Positions 1 through 12,800 are shown, counted from the first letter of the stretch. The stretch is 26,932 bases of DNA from Silene noctiflora (GCA_009801015.1 VHZZ01000487.1:110116-137047); one strand, 5' to 3'. The notes: generated from the letters alone by a model not told the origin. Translations and numbers: made by a program.

Positions 1-657
1 TGAGAATAGCTGTGTAGGTACCTGGGATCAATGTGTTCAAATTTTGCTTATTAATTACGGGAAATCATCTGAAATTACCATCATTATGGAACATGAGATT
101 TTCAGGATTTCTGGGGCCTATCATGTAAAGTTAGCTGATATAATAATACGTTTGAGAAAACTTATAAAGTTGTAGCATTTCATGGTTTGAATAATGATGG
201 GAATTTACTTTATTTGTGTGCATCTATATTGGTTAGGAAGGGCAGTGCTGTAGCATTGGCTCACTGAGAGATGATTGGGTGTCAACTGTAAATCTGTTAT
301 GTTGGAAATTGAAAGGTAAAGTTAAGGGAGACTTTCAATAGTATCTGCCCCATTTTGGTTGGGATGTTCACAAAGGTTCTGAATCCTGTGTTTAGCAGGG
401 ACAACGTAACCTGATCTGATATGTATGTGTCTAAGAGAGTAGAATTATTTAGGTGCATTGCATTTTAGTCGTGTTGGGTAGGTAATTGTTGATTCTATAG
501 TATATTGTCCTCGGAATGCTTATATTAAGGTACTTATTATGGGTAATTGTTGCACTGCATACACACTTGGAGAGTTGCCTTCAGCTTTTAAGTTGGCAGT
601 TTATAGTGTTGCCTTCCTCGATATTTCTTTTACATTTATCCCTTCTTTATCATGTAG
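1..657 (+). other. Intron of the TIP1-like gene (left edge)
   Basis: This stretch is T-rich, has no sustained open frame on either strand, and ends in a pyrimidine-rich tract followed by the acceptor AG at 656-657. The next exon starts in the middle of an ankyrin repeat. This is therefore the 3' part of an intron whose upstream exons lie outside the window. I see nothing else in it. Confidence 0.75.
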
Positions 658-3600
658 CATGGTGGAGATGTAAATGCAGCTGATCACACTGGGCAAACAG
701 CTTTACATTGGAGTGCTGTGCGTGGGGCAGTCCAGGTTGCTGAGCTTCTTATGCAAGAGGGTGCTCGTGTTGATGCTGCTGATATGTACGGCTACCAGGT
801 TGTTCTTCTTGTCTGTTGTGAATAATGAGAAATTATGTACCTCTTGTCACGTGTCTTGCTTCTTGCGAATACAATCATTCAGCTGATTTAACATATAATG
901 TACTTGATCCTGTGACTCTTAAGAATATCCTCTTTCAAAATATATGAAAACCAAAGCTTCTCGAAATTTTATGTAATGTTTATCCGTATATGATAGGAAG
1001 AGAATGGCTTGTAGTCTTGATTTGACCTTCTATTTATAAATAACAGTCACAATGTTGCATTTAACTTGTGCAAGTCTAACCATGTAATCTTTGACCAACA
1101 TTTTATACCATTGTATTTATGATGTCTACGACGAAATAACTTTAAGAAATTATTAGCTAATTCAGAGAGACTGTTACCATAGGTGCTTCCTGTCATTCCT
1201 ATGTTGATGGCTTGATGCTGCTTCTTGATGAAATTCTGGCTGCGAAATCCTTCCAAGTCTTACTTATTCTAAATGCCTGGTCATATCTGAGAAATGGCAG
1301 TTTATATATTCTAGCTTCTCCATTGATGAAGGCTGTGGTGCGGGAGTGTATTTAAGGCTATTCCAATTCAGGAAAAGAAAACTTGTGCAAGTTTAGGGTA
1401 TTGTAAAGGAATGGGGGAAACTGTTACTAAGGTAGTAGAGCTCAAAATAAGAAGAAATAAAGGAAAGTGGTGGTGGTGGTGGTGGAAGGTGGACATGAGT
1501 GAGAGAGAAGGGGTAATAGTTCCTCATAAAGGGAAGTTCGAATTTTCCACCTCCGCTTTACTGTAACTCATGCTGCCATAACCCCCATATGGGAGTTATA
1601 GTTCCCTCCGATACGAATTTTACTCAAGAGAATCTGTTCCTTTTGACCACTTTCTGCATCATTTTCACATCATCCTCACCACCACCACCTCTTTCCACCC
1701 TTCATTACCGTAACGTATCACTAATCTTTTTTACTTTCCCTTATTTTGAGCTTTATTTCCCAGGAAACAGTTGTCCCCATCCCAGGCAAGCCCTAGAAGA
1801 TAAAAGTGCAAGTTTTAAAAACAAATAGCATGTTTTTAGTATTGTCAAAAAGGAAAAAAGACTTTATAGTCGGGTCCTAGAGGGTGATTGGTATTGGGCT
1901 TTTGTAATTCCTTAACTCGGGGAGAACTCTTGTCCTTGTATAGGTTGTATGTGCTATTATTTATTCAGTGGCATCTGATATATGGTGGGTACGGGATGTC
2001 GGGATGTTAGTTTGGCTTGAGATCAGTTGTATGCTAAGTTATACTTAGTCCTTTGTCATGTATTAAGCTACAAAAGACATAATAATTAACACCTTTATTT
2101 CACTCAATTAGCCCTTTTGGCTTTCACAGTGAGGAGAAAAAAGTCAGATGCTACACTAATTGAGCGAAATGGAAGAAATATGTTTTTAAGCTATTTGCTG
2201 ATGGTAACTTTGTAAGTATTGGCTAAAATTATCTCATAACATCGATTGAATCTCTTAAAGCGGCCTTTATTATCATATTACTCTGATCTGTCTGCAATTG
2301 GACGCGATATGGGCTAAAAAATTAAGTGTCATGTCGTATCAGAATGTCGGGAGCGCGACACAAAGCCACATTGAAATTTTAAAGTAACATTTCATCATCA
2401 TCAAGCGGTCATATTAATTATTAGCCAAGTGCCTTCTGAACTAGCCTAGTTTTAAGTTTTAACCTTGTAGATTTAGATGGCTGTGGATGAGACTACCTTC
2501 TTATGCTGAAACTTTTGTCGAGTCACGACTCATGAATCATGATTCTCTCAAAACTATTTGAAAGTAGAAATACATGGTTTTAATTTTTGCGGTTAGATCC
2601 AGCTTTTGGATTTCATGATATCATTAGAATCAGTTATTACCCTGATATCTCTGTTTCACGCTTCTTCGCTGGAATAGTTAATGACCTGTGATGAATTGCA
2701 GACAACGCATGTTGCTGCTCAGTATGGCCAGACAGCTTTCCTGTATCACATGGTCATGAAATGGAATGCCGATCCAGATGTTCCAGACAATGATGGAAGA
2801 AGCCCTTTGCACTGGTATAATTAGATACATGCCTTTCTATAAGATTGAGTTTCATGCATATATGTAGCATAATCACTTTCTCAATGGAGTGATTATTAGT
2901 TTATTACTTATTAGCTTATCTTCCTCTCCTTCCTTTATCCGTTACCACCACTACCTCCTACTTCCTTTGTATATTTTCTCGATTGCCTTGTGCGGCCAGT
3001 TTAGTGAGCCATTTAGCTTTACTCCATCACAATCCAGAATCGAAGAATACCGAGTATTTGGTTCCGTTGGAATTTGGAAACTAGTTGAGTGAGCCATTTG
3101 TACTTCATTGTTAAAATTGAAAAAAGATTGAGCTTGTGCATGTTTCGTGCGTGGAGCTATATGCATTTAGTACTACATAAGATGCTGAAAGTAAATGAAA
3201 AAGAAATGAAATACGCTCCAACATCTATATCTACGTTTGGTTTAAAAGTAGATAGCGACGCTTAATCTCTTGAAAATGGATATGGTACTTTTGTTATTGG
3301 AAATGTATCTTTCAGTAATTTTAATTTTAATTTTATGTCTATTTGTAAATCTCGTAAAAATGTAGGGCAGCATACAAAGGCTTCGCTGATTGTATCCGTC
3401 TTCTTCTTTTTCTGGATGCGTATCGAGCACGGCAAGATAAAGAAGGTGAAGTTATAGTAAAAACAACAATGGTCGTGAAATATAATACTTTGTGTGAATA
3501 AATCGCTTTCTATAAAATTTCTGAAAATCTAGGGCGAGTTTCCTCACTTGTACTAGTTGGTTATAGGTTGTACACCTCTCCATTGGGCTGCTATTCGGGG

Positions 3601-6600
3601 AAACATGGAGGCTTGCACTGTTTTGGTACAGGCTGGAAAGAAAGAAGACTTAATTGTGACTGACAACACTGGCCTCACTCCTGCTCAATTGGCTGCAGAC
3701 AAGAATCACAGACAAGTTGCTTTTTTTCTTGTAGGTGGTCCATAATTCAGTTTTTGCTGAGATTTGCTTCTTTTCTGTGACACTTATCTGTACATTATGG
3801 TCATGTTTAGAGAAATCATTAGTTATGGATGAGTTTCTTGTTCATCTTTTGATTTATCTTCTATATGAGAGTTATTTTTGTCGATTTTTTGAAAACTCTA
3901 ATACTATCTGTTAAGTGGTTGTTCGATAATATTGAGCTGTCTGCTTAGTTTGTTGAAGCCAAATATGCTGCGTATTACTACTGTAGAATATAAATCTTAT
4001 GTTGAGTTCGAATAATATTCGCTGCAAAATGATTTTCTTTAAATTGTTTTAAATTGGGTTGTGTGCATTGGAGCTTGGGTCAATGTGTAACTGATCTTTG
4101 GTAAATGTGACAGCCATGTAATGATGCCCATATGATTATATGATTCGATCTCCTCTAAATTATTTAAGCCTAAAGTAAAACTCCCGTTTGCAACTTTTAC
4201 ATGTTATGCAGCTGATTTTCCTCTCTTTTTTTGCATGCCTTGCTGATATAAAAATCTTCGTGCCGTTTTGTACAAATGGTCTTGCTATAGCTTGACCTAC
4301 GATTCCCTTCCATAGTCTAACACTGTTTCAATTGTTTGTGGTATGCGATCATGCAGGGAAATGCTCGAAGGTTATTTGATAAACGTTGGGATGCAAACAG
4401 CCGACTTGGAAAACTTTCAAAACTAGGGCTTGCTCCTGCGTTGTGGTTAACGATTTTGTTGTTACTTTGGCTGTATACAAATTCAGTCATTTTGGGTACT
4501 GATCCTGATCACTTGGGTATTGATTCTGATCACTTTAGCAATACTGTAATTCTGTCCTAGTATGGGCATTGACATATTGATATGTCTTTTCTTAATGGCA
4601 TCTGTAGGTTACGAGTTTCCAAGGTTGACCTTGGGCTTTGGGCTTTTTGCTTGGTTAGGGTTTTTCCTAGCAGCTGGAGGACTTGTTATGTTCTATAGAT
4701 GCAGCAGGTAATTTGTGGAGTCTATCATTAATTGTTGTTCTCGGCATTTGATGAAGAATATGCATTATATTAGATATTTTTGTGTATCTATGATAAGATT
4801 GATGAAAATATGCCTTAGGAGTTTGGCCATGTGAGAGTGTGTGACTAGGATCACGTGATGCATTCATTGGAGTCATAGACCTAGCAAATGGGTCGATCGG
4901 GTTGAGTCCAAATCGGGTCAGTTCGGGCTGGGACATTTCGGGTTTTTCAAAATTCAGGTCAGATTGGGCTGGATCATTTCGGGTTCGGGTCTATCAGGTC
5001 TTTTATTATCATGTTATTTAGGGATAATGGTTACTGTGCAACAATAAACATTTGGGTTGGGCATATTGAGTCGGGTCAATTCGGGTAACGGGACAAGCTC
5101 GGGTCCTTAGTTGGGGTGTCGGGTCACACTGGGTCAATTTTGCCATGTCTAATTGGGGATCTTGTAGGGTGGGGAAGTCATAAGATAGTGAAAAGTAGGG
5201 GACAACTCAAGAAAACATGAAAAAGAGTTTCTCAGGTGGTGATCTCAGAGGATTCCCCTCTAATGCTTAAGTAAAAGACTTGTTGAATGTGGTTTATAGG
5301 ACTCTTGAAAGTGACTCTTTAGATATTAATCTAGAGAAAGTAGAGTTTTCTAGTGAATAGAATGTACCTTTTAAATCTTGTGGGTAAGTGACATTAGTCA
5401 GCCAGGCTTAACTGGTGGCTGAGCACTAGACATTTTTCTTCCTGCACTGGCCTTAATATAGATGCCCAAGAGGCCACCTTCATGATCTAGGTTGGCCCAT
5501 GGTCACCATGTCCCGTATGAGCGTCACTATATACTGCTGGCTTTGTGGCTTTGTCCACTATCGACAATTGTCCCGCCAAGGTTGAAGAGTGATTGAAAGT
5601 GAGATGAGTTTTCTACGATTTGTGTAAATATGGCATAGGTGAAGATTGAGTAAAGTTTAAAATTCGTTTAAGCGGGGCTTGGCTTTATGTTTGCCTTTCT
5701 ACAATCTTTTGTTGTTTTCTTAGACGTTCTTTCAATTTTATCTCTTCTATTTATTACCTTTTCCACTTGATGTCTCCTTTCATACTTATCCCTCTTCGCT
5801 TGTCTTGATTCATTTTACATCATGTTTTATCACCTCATATTGACGGTTCATATGACAATTCATGTTAGATACCAAATCATTTTGGGACTCATGCTTTGCT
5901 GTTGTTCCCTTTGTGTCTGTTTCAGCAAAGATCCGGGGTTTATAAGAATGAATGTACATGATGCGCACAACTCGAAGGATGATGTAAGATGAATAAATGC
6001 TATTTCTTCTCTTATACTTTCACTTAGATGAATGTTTTCCTTGCTGTTGAATTTTCTCCTCTTTTTTTTTTCTTCTTCTGGACAGTGAGTTTACAGTATC
6101 CTACTCCTTTCTTACAGGAACCTCTTCTGAAAATTGAGATAGAGAATCCTGCTTTGCTGGCTGGAAACTGGTCCCAGCTTTGCATTACTTGCAAGGTACA
6201 ATACTCTTTCTCTCTCTGCCTTTTTTCCCCCTTTCTGAATGATTAAATTCACAGTTTTCAGTGCTTCATCACTGATTTTTTTTCTTTCCCTTCCGTCTGT
6301 AGATTGTGAGACCTGTTCGTGCTAAACATTGTTCTACTTGTGATCGCTGTGTTGAGCAATTCGATCACCACTGCCCGTGGGTCTCAAATTGCATTGGCAA
6401 GGTAGCATAGCTTAATTTTTCTGTATCCATGTTCACTATGAAAGTTTGAAACATGCCTCCTGCTGTAAAATAGTTTATGAAATGGAACCTAGTTGTTTGG
6501 AAAGGTTCCTGGTACTGCATGCTAATGTCTGTTCTTTTTAGTTGCTTTTTTCTTCTTTTTTTGTATCAGGTGTTCTTTGATTCTACTTGTTTTAATCTCT

Positions 6601-8320
6601 TATACTTTCCAGTTTCCTCATAAGAAATTTATACTTCCCTTTCTTTTTGTTAATTTTTTTATTACATATATCTCACTAATTGAATCCATTTCTAGTGAAG
6701 ATTTTACGAGTATAATGAATAAAACAAAATGTCTCGCTAAATTGCCGCTTTATATTTCCTAAAGTAGCTGTGGTAGAGCTGATTCCAGTCTTTGTTTTCA
6801 CTATAAATAGTATGTAAACATCTTCTATGTGTTTTCAATACATCGGTAACGTCTTAGACGTGGCAACACTGACCTGGCCCGAGTTGAGCTAACCGTGTAA
6901 CTCAAAATGTACTGGCCTTATCTTAGCCGAATGTGAACTTTCCTGAAATGATCTGGTACTTGAGCTGGGCATACCCTTGCCCGATGGGAATTACCCGTTT
7001 GCAAGGTGTAGGTAAGATCGAGTACGTGTACTACATATGTAACATACCCATTCTTTTCCCTCAAAAAGAGTACATATGTAATACGACCTTCTCACCTCAC
7101 CTTATACGGAAGCCTTTTGAGGCACTTGAGTAATGTTGTTCATATTTCTTTCTTATCAGCTACTCATTGCCGACTCATAATCTTCTTTGTTGATTCAGAG
7201 AAACAAATGGGATTTCTTCATGTTTCTTGTGCTGGAAGTTGCTGCTATGCTGATTACTGGTTTAGTAACTCTTATAAGTATGTTACTGTCAGCCTTGTGT
7301 TTTTTTTGGAGTAGACTTTCGTCCTTTGAAGGGGGGTAGATCAACATAAATATCCTCTTAGTTTGCTGATGATCTTATTGATTACTTCATGATCCAGGAA
7401 TTCTGACTGATCCATCGGCCCCATCTTCTTTTGGGGGATGGTTAAACCATGCTGGTACTCATCATCCTGGTGCTATATCGTTTCTGTTGGCTGTCTCTCT
7501 GTTATTTTTTGGAGTGGCAGTCTTAACAGTTGTTCAAGCTTCCCAGGTGAGGTTTCATTGGTTTCTGCTAATGTGAATTCGTGCTTTGTTCCTCTTGATT
7601 GGACATGTCATTATCTATGCTATAAGAGTATATCAGTATAGTCTGTCTGACTGTCTCTAAGAAGTCCTGGTGTTCAAATTTGTGTTTATATGCATGTAAA
7701 TATAAAAATACTATACTCGGAGAGGATAGGAGCTGGGGTTTGCCATTTTTTCAATTTGTTTAGCATATAATTAGCCTCGTGACATCTTTTGGAGGTTGCT
7801 TGTTTGCTTGCCTGGTTTTATGTGATTCTTGTTACACCTCAACTTGTTATGAGTAGGCGTTAATCATGTGCTATGAGAGATTATGAATGACATGTATTTT
7901 CTTTTACAGATATCTCGTAATATCACTACAAATGAAATGGCAAATGCTATGCGCTACAGCTATTTAAAAGGTCCTAATGGTCGATTTAGAAATCCCTTTG
8001 ATCATGGGGTACGCAAGAACTGTTCAGATTTTTTGGTTAGTGGATACAATGAAGATGTGCGTATTGAAGAATCGGTTAATGATGAAGGGATTGGCATGAT
8101 GCCGATGTGCAGAGACTCCAATATGCACAGTGGGTTAGCTTATCCTCAAACTAATGGCAATGGTAATGTCAGTGTCAATGTCAATTCTCTGAACACCCAA
8201 GTTGGACATGCCCATTCTCAATGTAACCACCAACATAATCATGCAAGAACAAATGGTGCTCCTTTAGGCTTGGGCTTGGGTCTAGGAAGAAGCAGAGCTC
8301 AAACGGAAGCAGCTTCATGA
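658..8320 (+). CDS. TIP1: Ankyrin-repeat DHHC protein S-acyltransferase, TIP1/PAT24-like (5' partial)
   Basis: This is an integral-membrane palmitoyltransferase that attaches acyl groups to cysteines of target proteins. In Arabidopsis TIP1 controls root-hair and cell growth from Golgi and other endomembranes. Twelve exons are visible: 658-798, 2702-2814, 3366-3445, 3567-3730, 4357-4495, 4608-4707, 5926-5983, 6118-6195, 6303-6401, 7199-7277, 7398-7546 and 7910-8320. All have GT-AG borders and compatible phases, giving 536 codons plus TGA. The first four encode ankyrin repeats ([34 protein letters not shown]). Exons 5-6 carry two membrane segments, and exon 7 the DPG motif (KDPGFIRMN). Exons 8-9 carry the cysteine-rich domain with the catalytic DHHC ([10 protein letters not shown]). 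Exons 10-11 carry two more membrane segments. The last exon has the TTxE motif (TTNE) and a Gly/Leu-rich tail. The first roughly 85 residues of the family are missing only because the window starts late. No disruption is seen. Orthology is inferred from remembered similarity. Confidence 0.93.
1378..1816. mobile_element. Foldback/MITE-like element in TIP1 intron
   Basis: The two ends are inverted copies of each other. The left arm starts AAAACTTG and then contains TTTAGGG, GGGGGAAACTG, GAGCTCAAAATAAG and a GGT run. The right arm contains the complements in reverse order: CCACCACCACC, CTTATTTTGAGCT, CAGTTGTCCCC, CCCTAG and CAAGTTTT. The centre has a near-perfect palindrome around 1578-1600 (CCCCCATATGGGAG). 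The total is about 440 bp. No clear target-site duplication was found, so family and exact ends are uncertain. A short open frame inside (1589-1828) follows the repeat and is not considered a gene. Confidence 0.55.
4496..4518 (+). other. Tandem alternative splice donors in TIP1-like exon 5
   Basis: Two imperfect 21-bp copies lie side by side after the exon ending at 4495. Each begins TTGG followed by GT (donor GTACTG at 4496, donor GTATTG at 4517) and continues with TGATCACTT. Both donors leave the same phase. Using the second would add seven residues (about GTDPDHL) after the first membrane segment. The first donor gives the spacing I remember for Arabidopsis TIP1, so it is taken as the main site. 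Confidence 0.5.
4877..5150. mobile_element. GGGTCGGGT-rich dispersed repeat with short inverted ends
   Basis: This intronic block is full of CGGGTC/TCGGGTT motifs. It opens with AGACCTAGCAAATGGGTC and closes with the near-complement GGGTCAATTTTGCCATGTCT, which suggests short terminal inverted repeats. Its inner part (4978-5053) has a diverged direct copy at 21949-22026. Both start with TTCGGGTTCGGGT and end in AATAAACATTT. It is a non-autonomous repeat. No coding capacity is seen, and the superfamily cannot be decided from this window. Confidence 0.55.
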
Positions 8321-9464
8321 GATGAGATGCAAATCGTCTACTCGTGTACATGATTGTTTTGATAGTGTCCAGGACCTTGTCAGGCAAAGTGCTGGCAGCT
8401 TTGTTTCTATTCTTTTCTTGTATTTTTGGGATGAAATCGGCATCTGTTGTAGCTGTTTATTGCCGGCGAATTTGCGAGGGTTCTCCATCACCAGCACACA
8501 CTCGAACTTGACTGGCAAAATGGGGAAGGAAATGTGCTGCATCCTTGATATCCGATGGAGGTTAGCGGGGAGAATTTGGGGTATCTTCGCTATGAAATTA
8601 TTTCAAGAGCTTTACCTATACCACTATACGAGTTAATGAATCTTTCCAAGTTTAGTGCTTATGTTATAGATGAATTATACTCCAACTTGGACGTCATCGA
8701 CATATCTTGTTAGCTGTAAATTATGGTTCCTTGGATGTAGTTGAACTGTTCATTGCTGTCCGTGTTTATTACTCTTTTTTCTCCGAAGCTGTATGCCTTG
8801 TGTTACGAATCTGTACTATTTCATTTGTTATAGATAGTGTATGGGAGGTATATTTTAGTCCGTCTTAGTTAATTGTTTACGTTTCTGTCTGACATGTTTT
8901 ATTATTTATATGGTGGAGAATAATGCCCATGTACGTGTTTGTATAATCAATTGAAAAAAAAAATGCAAATATGGATTTTCGAGATTGGAAAAGTGGCAGG
9001 CTAAATTTTGTGTTTGTAAGATGTCGATTGTCGAGCATTCCATTTTTATCCTTTTATATTTTGGTAATAGACCATGGGGTTTAACTCATTTCTGAAAGAT
9101 CAAAAACTGAAGGATGAACAATGTTGACGGCCATTTTGGCTGTTGCCATGGGTTAGCTTGAGTTAATTCTTAATTGACTCTGATTTTCGCGGATTGTTGG
9201 GTAGGTTCGTGTATCGATTTTGCTAACGTGTAGGTTCATATGTTATTATTCGGTGGGTTAAATGAGTAAATGAGTGAATTAATAGGAAAATGAGTATTAA
9301 TAAGCAATCTGTCGCTTCAATGAAACTTAATGAATTAACTAACAAACCAAGTAAATAGAAATAACCTACTGTATACCATCATGACACAAACAAAATGAAC
9401 CGTTCACAAATAAAAGTGTATATATATGTTCCACTTAGAAAATTGAAAAAACTTTGAGAGTAAG

Positions 9465-9625
9465 AGTTAACTTGAGTGGTCAGGGCTCTCTTGCTTTAAC
9501 CATAAAATTGGATATTCGATTCTCACCTACGAGTCTACGACATCGTGCGCTTTTTTTTGAACCAATAAAAAAATAGAAAAAAATGGTACGTGATTAAATT
9601 GAAAAGAAAAAAAAAAAGAATGGGA
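9465..9625 (+). mobile_element. Possible tRNA-derived SINE remnant
   Basis: TAACTTGAGTGG (9468-9479) resembles a polymerase III A box. ATATTCGATTC (9512-9522) resembles a B box, 32 bases further on, the usual spacing of a tRNA-type promoter. The stretch is followed by A-rich tracts near 9566-9616. No tRNA cloverleaf can be built, so this is a degenerate retroposon head at best. Length and boundaries are uncertain. Confidence 0.35.
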
Positions 9626-9651
9626 AAAACTAAAGTTTTGATTGGTCCAAG

Positions 9652-9659
9652 TGACGTGG
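9652..9659 (+). promoter_or_regulatory. UPRE-like element upstream of OS9
   Basis: TGACGTGG matches the unfolded-protein-response element TGACGTG(G/A) bound by ER-stress bZIP factors. It is preceded by an inverted CCAAT box (ATTGG at 9641-9645). It lies 173-180 bp upstream of the OS9 start codon, a typical promoter distance. The spacing with the CCAAT box is not a canonical ERSE, because the relative orientation differs. Function is inferred from the motif and from the role of OS-9 in ER quality control. Confidence 0.5.
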
Positions 9660-9831
9660 TAATCCGTGGCATGACCAGTTGACCCGTACCCGACTGCAAA
9701 CTCTGTTACACACCAAACCATCAAACCAATACGGACCATCTTCCTTCCATTCCCAAGATCGTATCTTTCTACCCTTCTCTTCCAATTTTCCCATAAAAAT
9801 TAGTGTGTAATTGTCCCAAAATAGTTGAGAA

Positions 9832-12800
9832 ATGAGGTTATTTTCATTTATATATTTGATAATTGCATGTTTTTCTTACTGTTTGTTAGCCCAGAAAGTT
9901 TCTGCTGATCAAATTATCACTACCCGGATTGGTAAAAATTTATATTATGCTCTACTTCGTTGTAAAGTTTCAATCTTTATGTTTTTTTGTTGATACTTTG
10001 CGTGTTGTTGTAATTTGTTATTACTGTTAGTTTTTGTGATCTTGGTTAGCTGGTGTACATCGGAACCCCCTTTATCTCGCATTTACGGGGCCTTGAGATA
10101 CTGAATTGGGATGCTCAGGGTTCATTGCCGAATCAACGGTTTAGAATAAATTAGGTAGTAGAGAGAGTAAATGGAGAGGGCGTAGATTTGTTTTAAGATT
10201 AAATCCCGCCCATTGATTGGGTAGGATCCTGACTCTGAGACACAACTGGGGTAATTGTTGTTTTGTTCAAAAATTGACTTTATGAGAATGTGGACTTGGT
10301 TTTAGGTTAAGAGTAATTTGGTAGGATTATTTTGGAGAAATTAGTTGATTAGAACCTCAAGATTCTGCGGTGTGTTTTAATTCTTAGTTGGATCATGATC
10401 ATAGCCACTGATGGGTGAAGTTTTGAGTTTTGTTCGATACTGTCGACTATGGTTCTTTAAGGGTGTGCTAGAGGTATTTGGATTTTGGAGAAATGAATTT
10501 TGCTGAACTTCTCCGTTGTTTGTTGAGTTATTTGTCACAGTTAAGGTTTATGTTGATCATAATATTTGGCCTTAGTAGGTGTATTTTGCTCGTTTTGTGT
10601 CTGTAACGAAGAATGTGGTTCTTCTGGTGAGTGCTAGAGGTATTTTGATGTTGGAGAAATGATCTTACTTGCGCATCTCCCTTCTACATTTGGTTTATTT
10701 GTCGCAGTTAAGTTCATAATTCATCATAATTTTAGGCCTTGATTGGTGACATGAAATGCCTTTGGAAATGTTTCCTCAAGTATTATCGTTATTGAAGAAT
10801 ATGATACTTTTGGGGAGTGTTCGAGGTATTCCATTTTCGATGCTAGCTTAGAGTGAATCTACTATATGTATGCTAATCATGGGTGTTCTATGAAAAGACT
10901 GCTTAAAGATTAGAGAACATGTCTTAAGCTTAAAATGTTACCGCCAGATCAGCTCTTCAAGGAAAAGGATATTCTGAATGTTGGATACTTGCTGAGAGTA
11001 TGGATATTTTTCGCAACAGTAGGTCTCGTGAGAGACCGTCTCTCACTAATTTAGTGAGAGACATAATAGGGAAACAAAAACTTCAGTGGGTCCTTCACCT
11101 CATCATGTGAGATGTCTCTCAATAACGCTATTGAGAGACCGTCTCTCGGAAGTTTTTGGGTTTTCGCAATTATGTGTTGGATGCTAAGTGAGATTAAGCT
11201 TTGTTTCTTGTGGTGGCCATGGCGGTCTTAGCTCTTAAGAACATGCTTGATAACTAAATGTACATAGCTATACCCTTTCCATGTGTACACTTTCAAGACT
11301 CTCTTTTACGTGCTACTTGAGTTTCTGTATAAATGGTTCCTCAGGGACTGCTTTTATTTGACATTATAAGTTTATAACCACGGTGTACAATGTACTGCGA
11401 GTACTTATTTTCTTGGCTTTTCTACCAATGGTTCCTCAATGGCTTTCTTTCAAGTATTTATCTTTTGACATTAAGAACATTCTCTTTGGAGTGGCAGGGT
11501 TAAGATTACTCCGTATGTTTCTTTCATTCTTCCACTTTATACAGGATTAAAGGATCACTAGGCTTTAGTACCCTTTGATATAATTTAAGAGTTTTCTTTT
11601 CCAAGGTTGCTCATTGTTCACAATGCCTTACTAGCTATGCACCTTCAAAGTTACTGTACACAGTAGTTTCTGTCACTGTTTTCAGGTGGGTCTATTCGGC
11701 GCTCACGTGAACCAAAATTTAAGATTGAATTCCACTCGGAAGAGTCCCCATATATTCCTGTAAGCAACTTGAACACACATTTTGAATTTGTGATACTTGT
11801 GAATGTTGTTATTAGATCATGTGCTTCCCGACCTTCAGTCCTTCATACATTTTTCATTCTTTCTTGAACATTAGACATTACAAAGCATCAGGCATCCACC
11901 ATCAGCCAGGAGATTTTAATCAGCGCTTCCTTAGATATTGAATTTCTATTGGTTTATCCTTATTGTTTTTTTTTTTTTGAAATTAGGTTCTTAAAACATC
12001 AGAGCTAGCAAGTGTAGATAGTTGGCATTATAGATTGTAGAATTCATGTGTAGGACATTGAGAAATGGGGTTCTTAGCATGGTCTTGACTTGAGTCCCAT
12101 GATGGCTGTTGAAAGGATGGAGAAGCTAGTATGTGACTTTTAGAGATATCTGATTGTGCAGTATGGATGTAACTGTGTCTACTGTTGATAACGTAGGTGC
12201 AGATATTTTCCATTATTCATATTTGATCTCTCTAGTTACCTGATGGAGTGTAGTGCACATGAATGAAAAAATTTCTGTCTGAAATGGTGGCTCTTGTCTA
12301 AGATTAGAGAGTCTGTGGCAGGCAACTGAAGCCTATGTCCTAACCAAATTGCTGATAATCAGACGAAAATAAAAAGATGATTTGACTTGTGGTTTTTAAA
12401 ATTTCGCTAACATTAGTCAGTAGGATGATGCCCAAGAGTCTATTTCAGGTGAAAATGCAACCGAAGCCTATGTCCTAAGAAAATTGCTGATATTTAAGAT
12501 AATCATCTATTTCAGGTGAAAAATTTTCAACATGCATTTAGTTTTGCCCGCAAAATTCTAATATTAACCATTGTATTAAAAAAATTTCCTTTTAGAACAC
12601 TTGTATGATCAATTGACAGCATGAATTTTGCATAACGTGTTTGAGGATTTTCACATTGTTGCACAGGATGATGCCCAAGAGTCGGTCTTCATGCCAGATG
12701 AAAATGGAAAGAATCATCTATGCTTTCTACCCAAGGTTGAAAAACCCAAAAGTGGAAAGCCAGTCAGCCAATATAACACCAGTAGCATGATTATGGAAAG

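Larger units (their letters stand above)
8321..9831 (+). other. 3' untranslated region of TIP1-like gene and intergenic/promoter region of OS9
   Basis: Bases after the TGA at 8318-8320 are T-rich and look like 3' UTR and downstream sequence up to about 8950. An open frame of 104 codons at 8322-8636 lacks any recognisable protein character and is probably chance. The remainder is AT-rich intergenic sequence with a possible SINE remnant and the OS9 promoter, both listed separately. Confidence 0.6.

Noticed and set aside
1589..1828. 79-codon frame in the TIP1 intron
   Set aside because: It falls inside the foldback repeat; proline runs come from the CCA repeat in one arm.
8322..8636. 104-codon plus-strand frame just after the TIP1-like stop
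   Set aside because: It lies in the probable 3' UTR, has no recognisable motif, and begins next to the stop of a complete gene.
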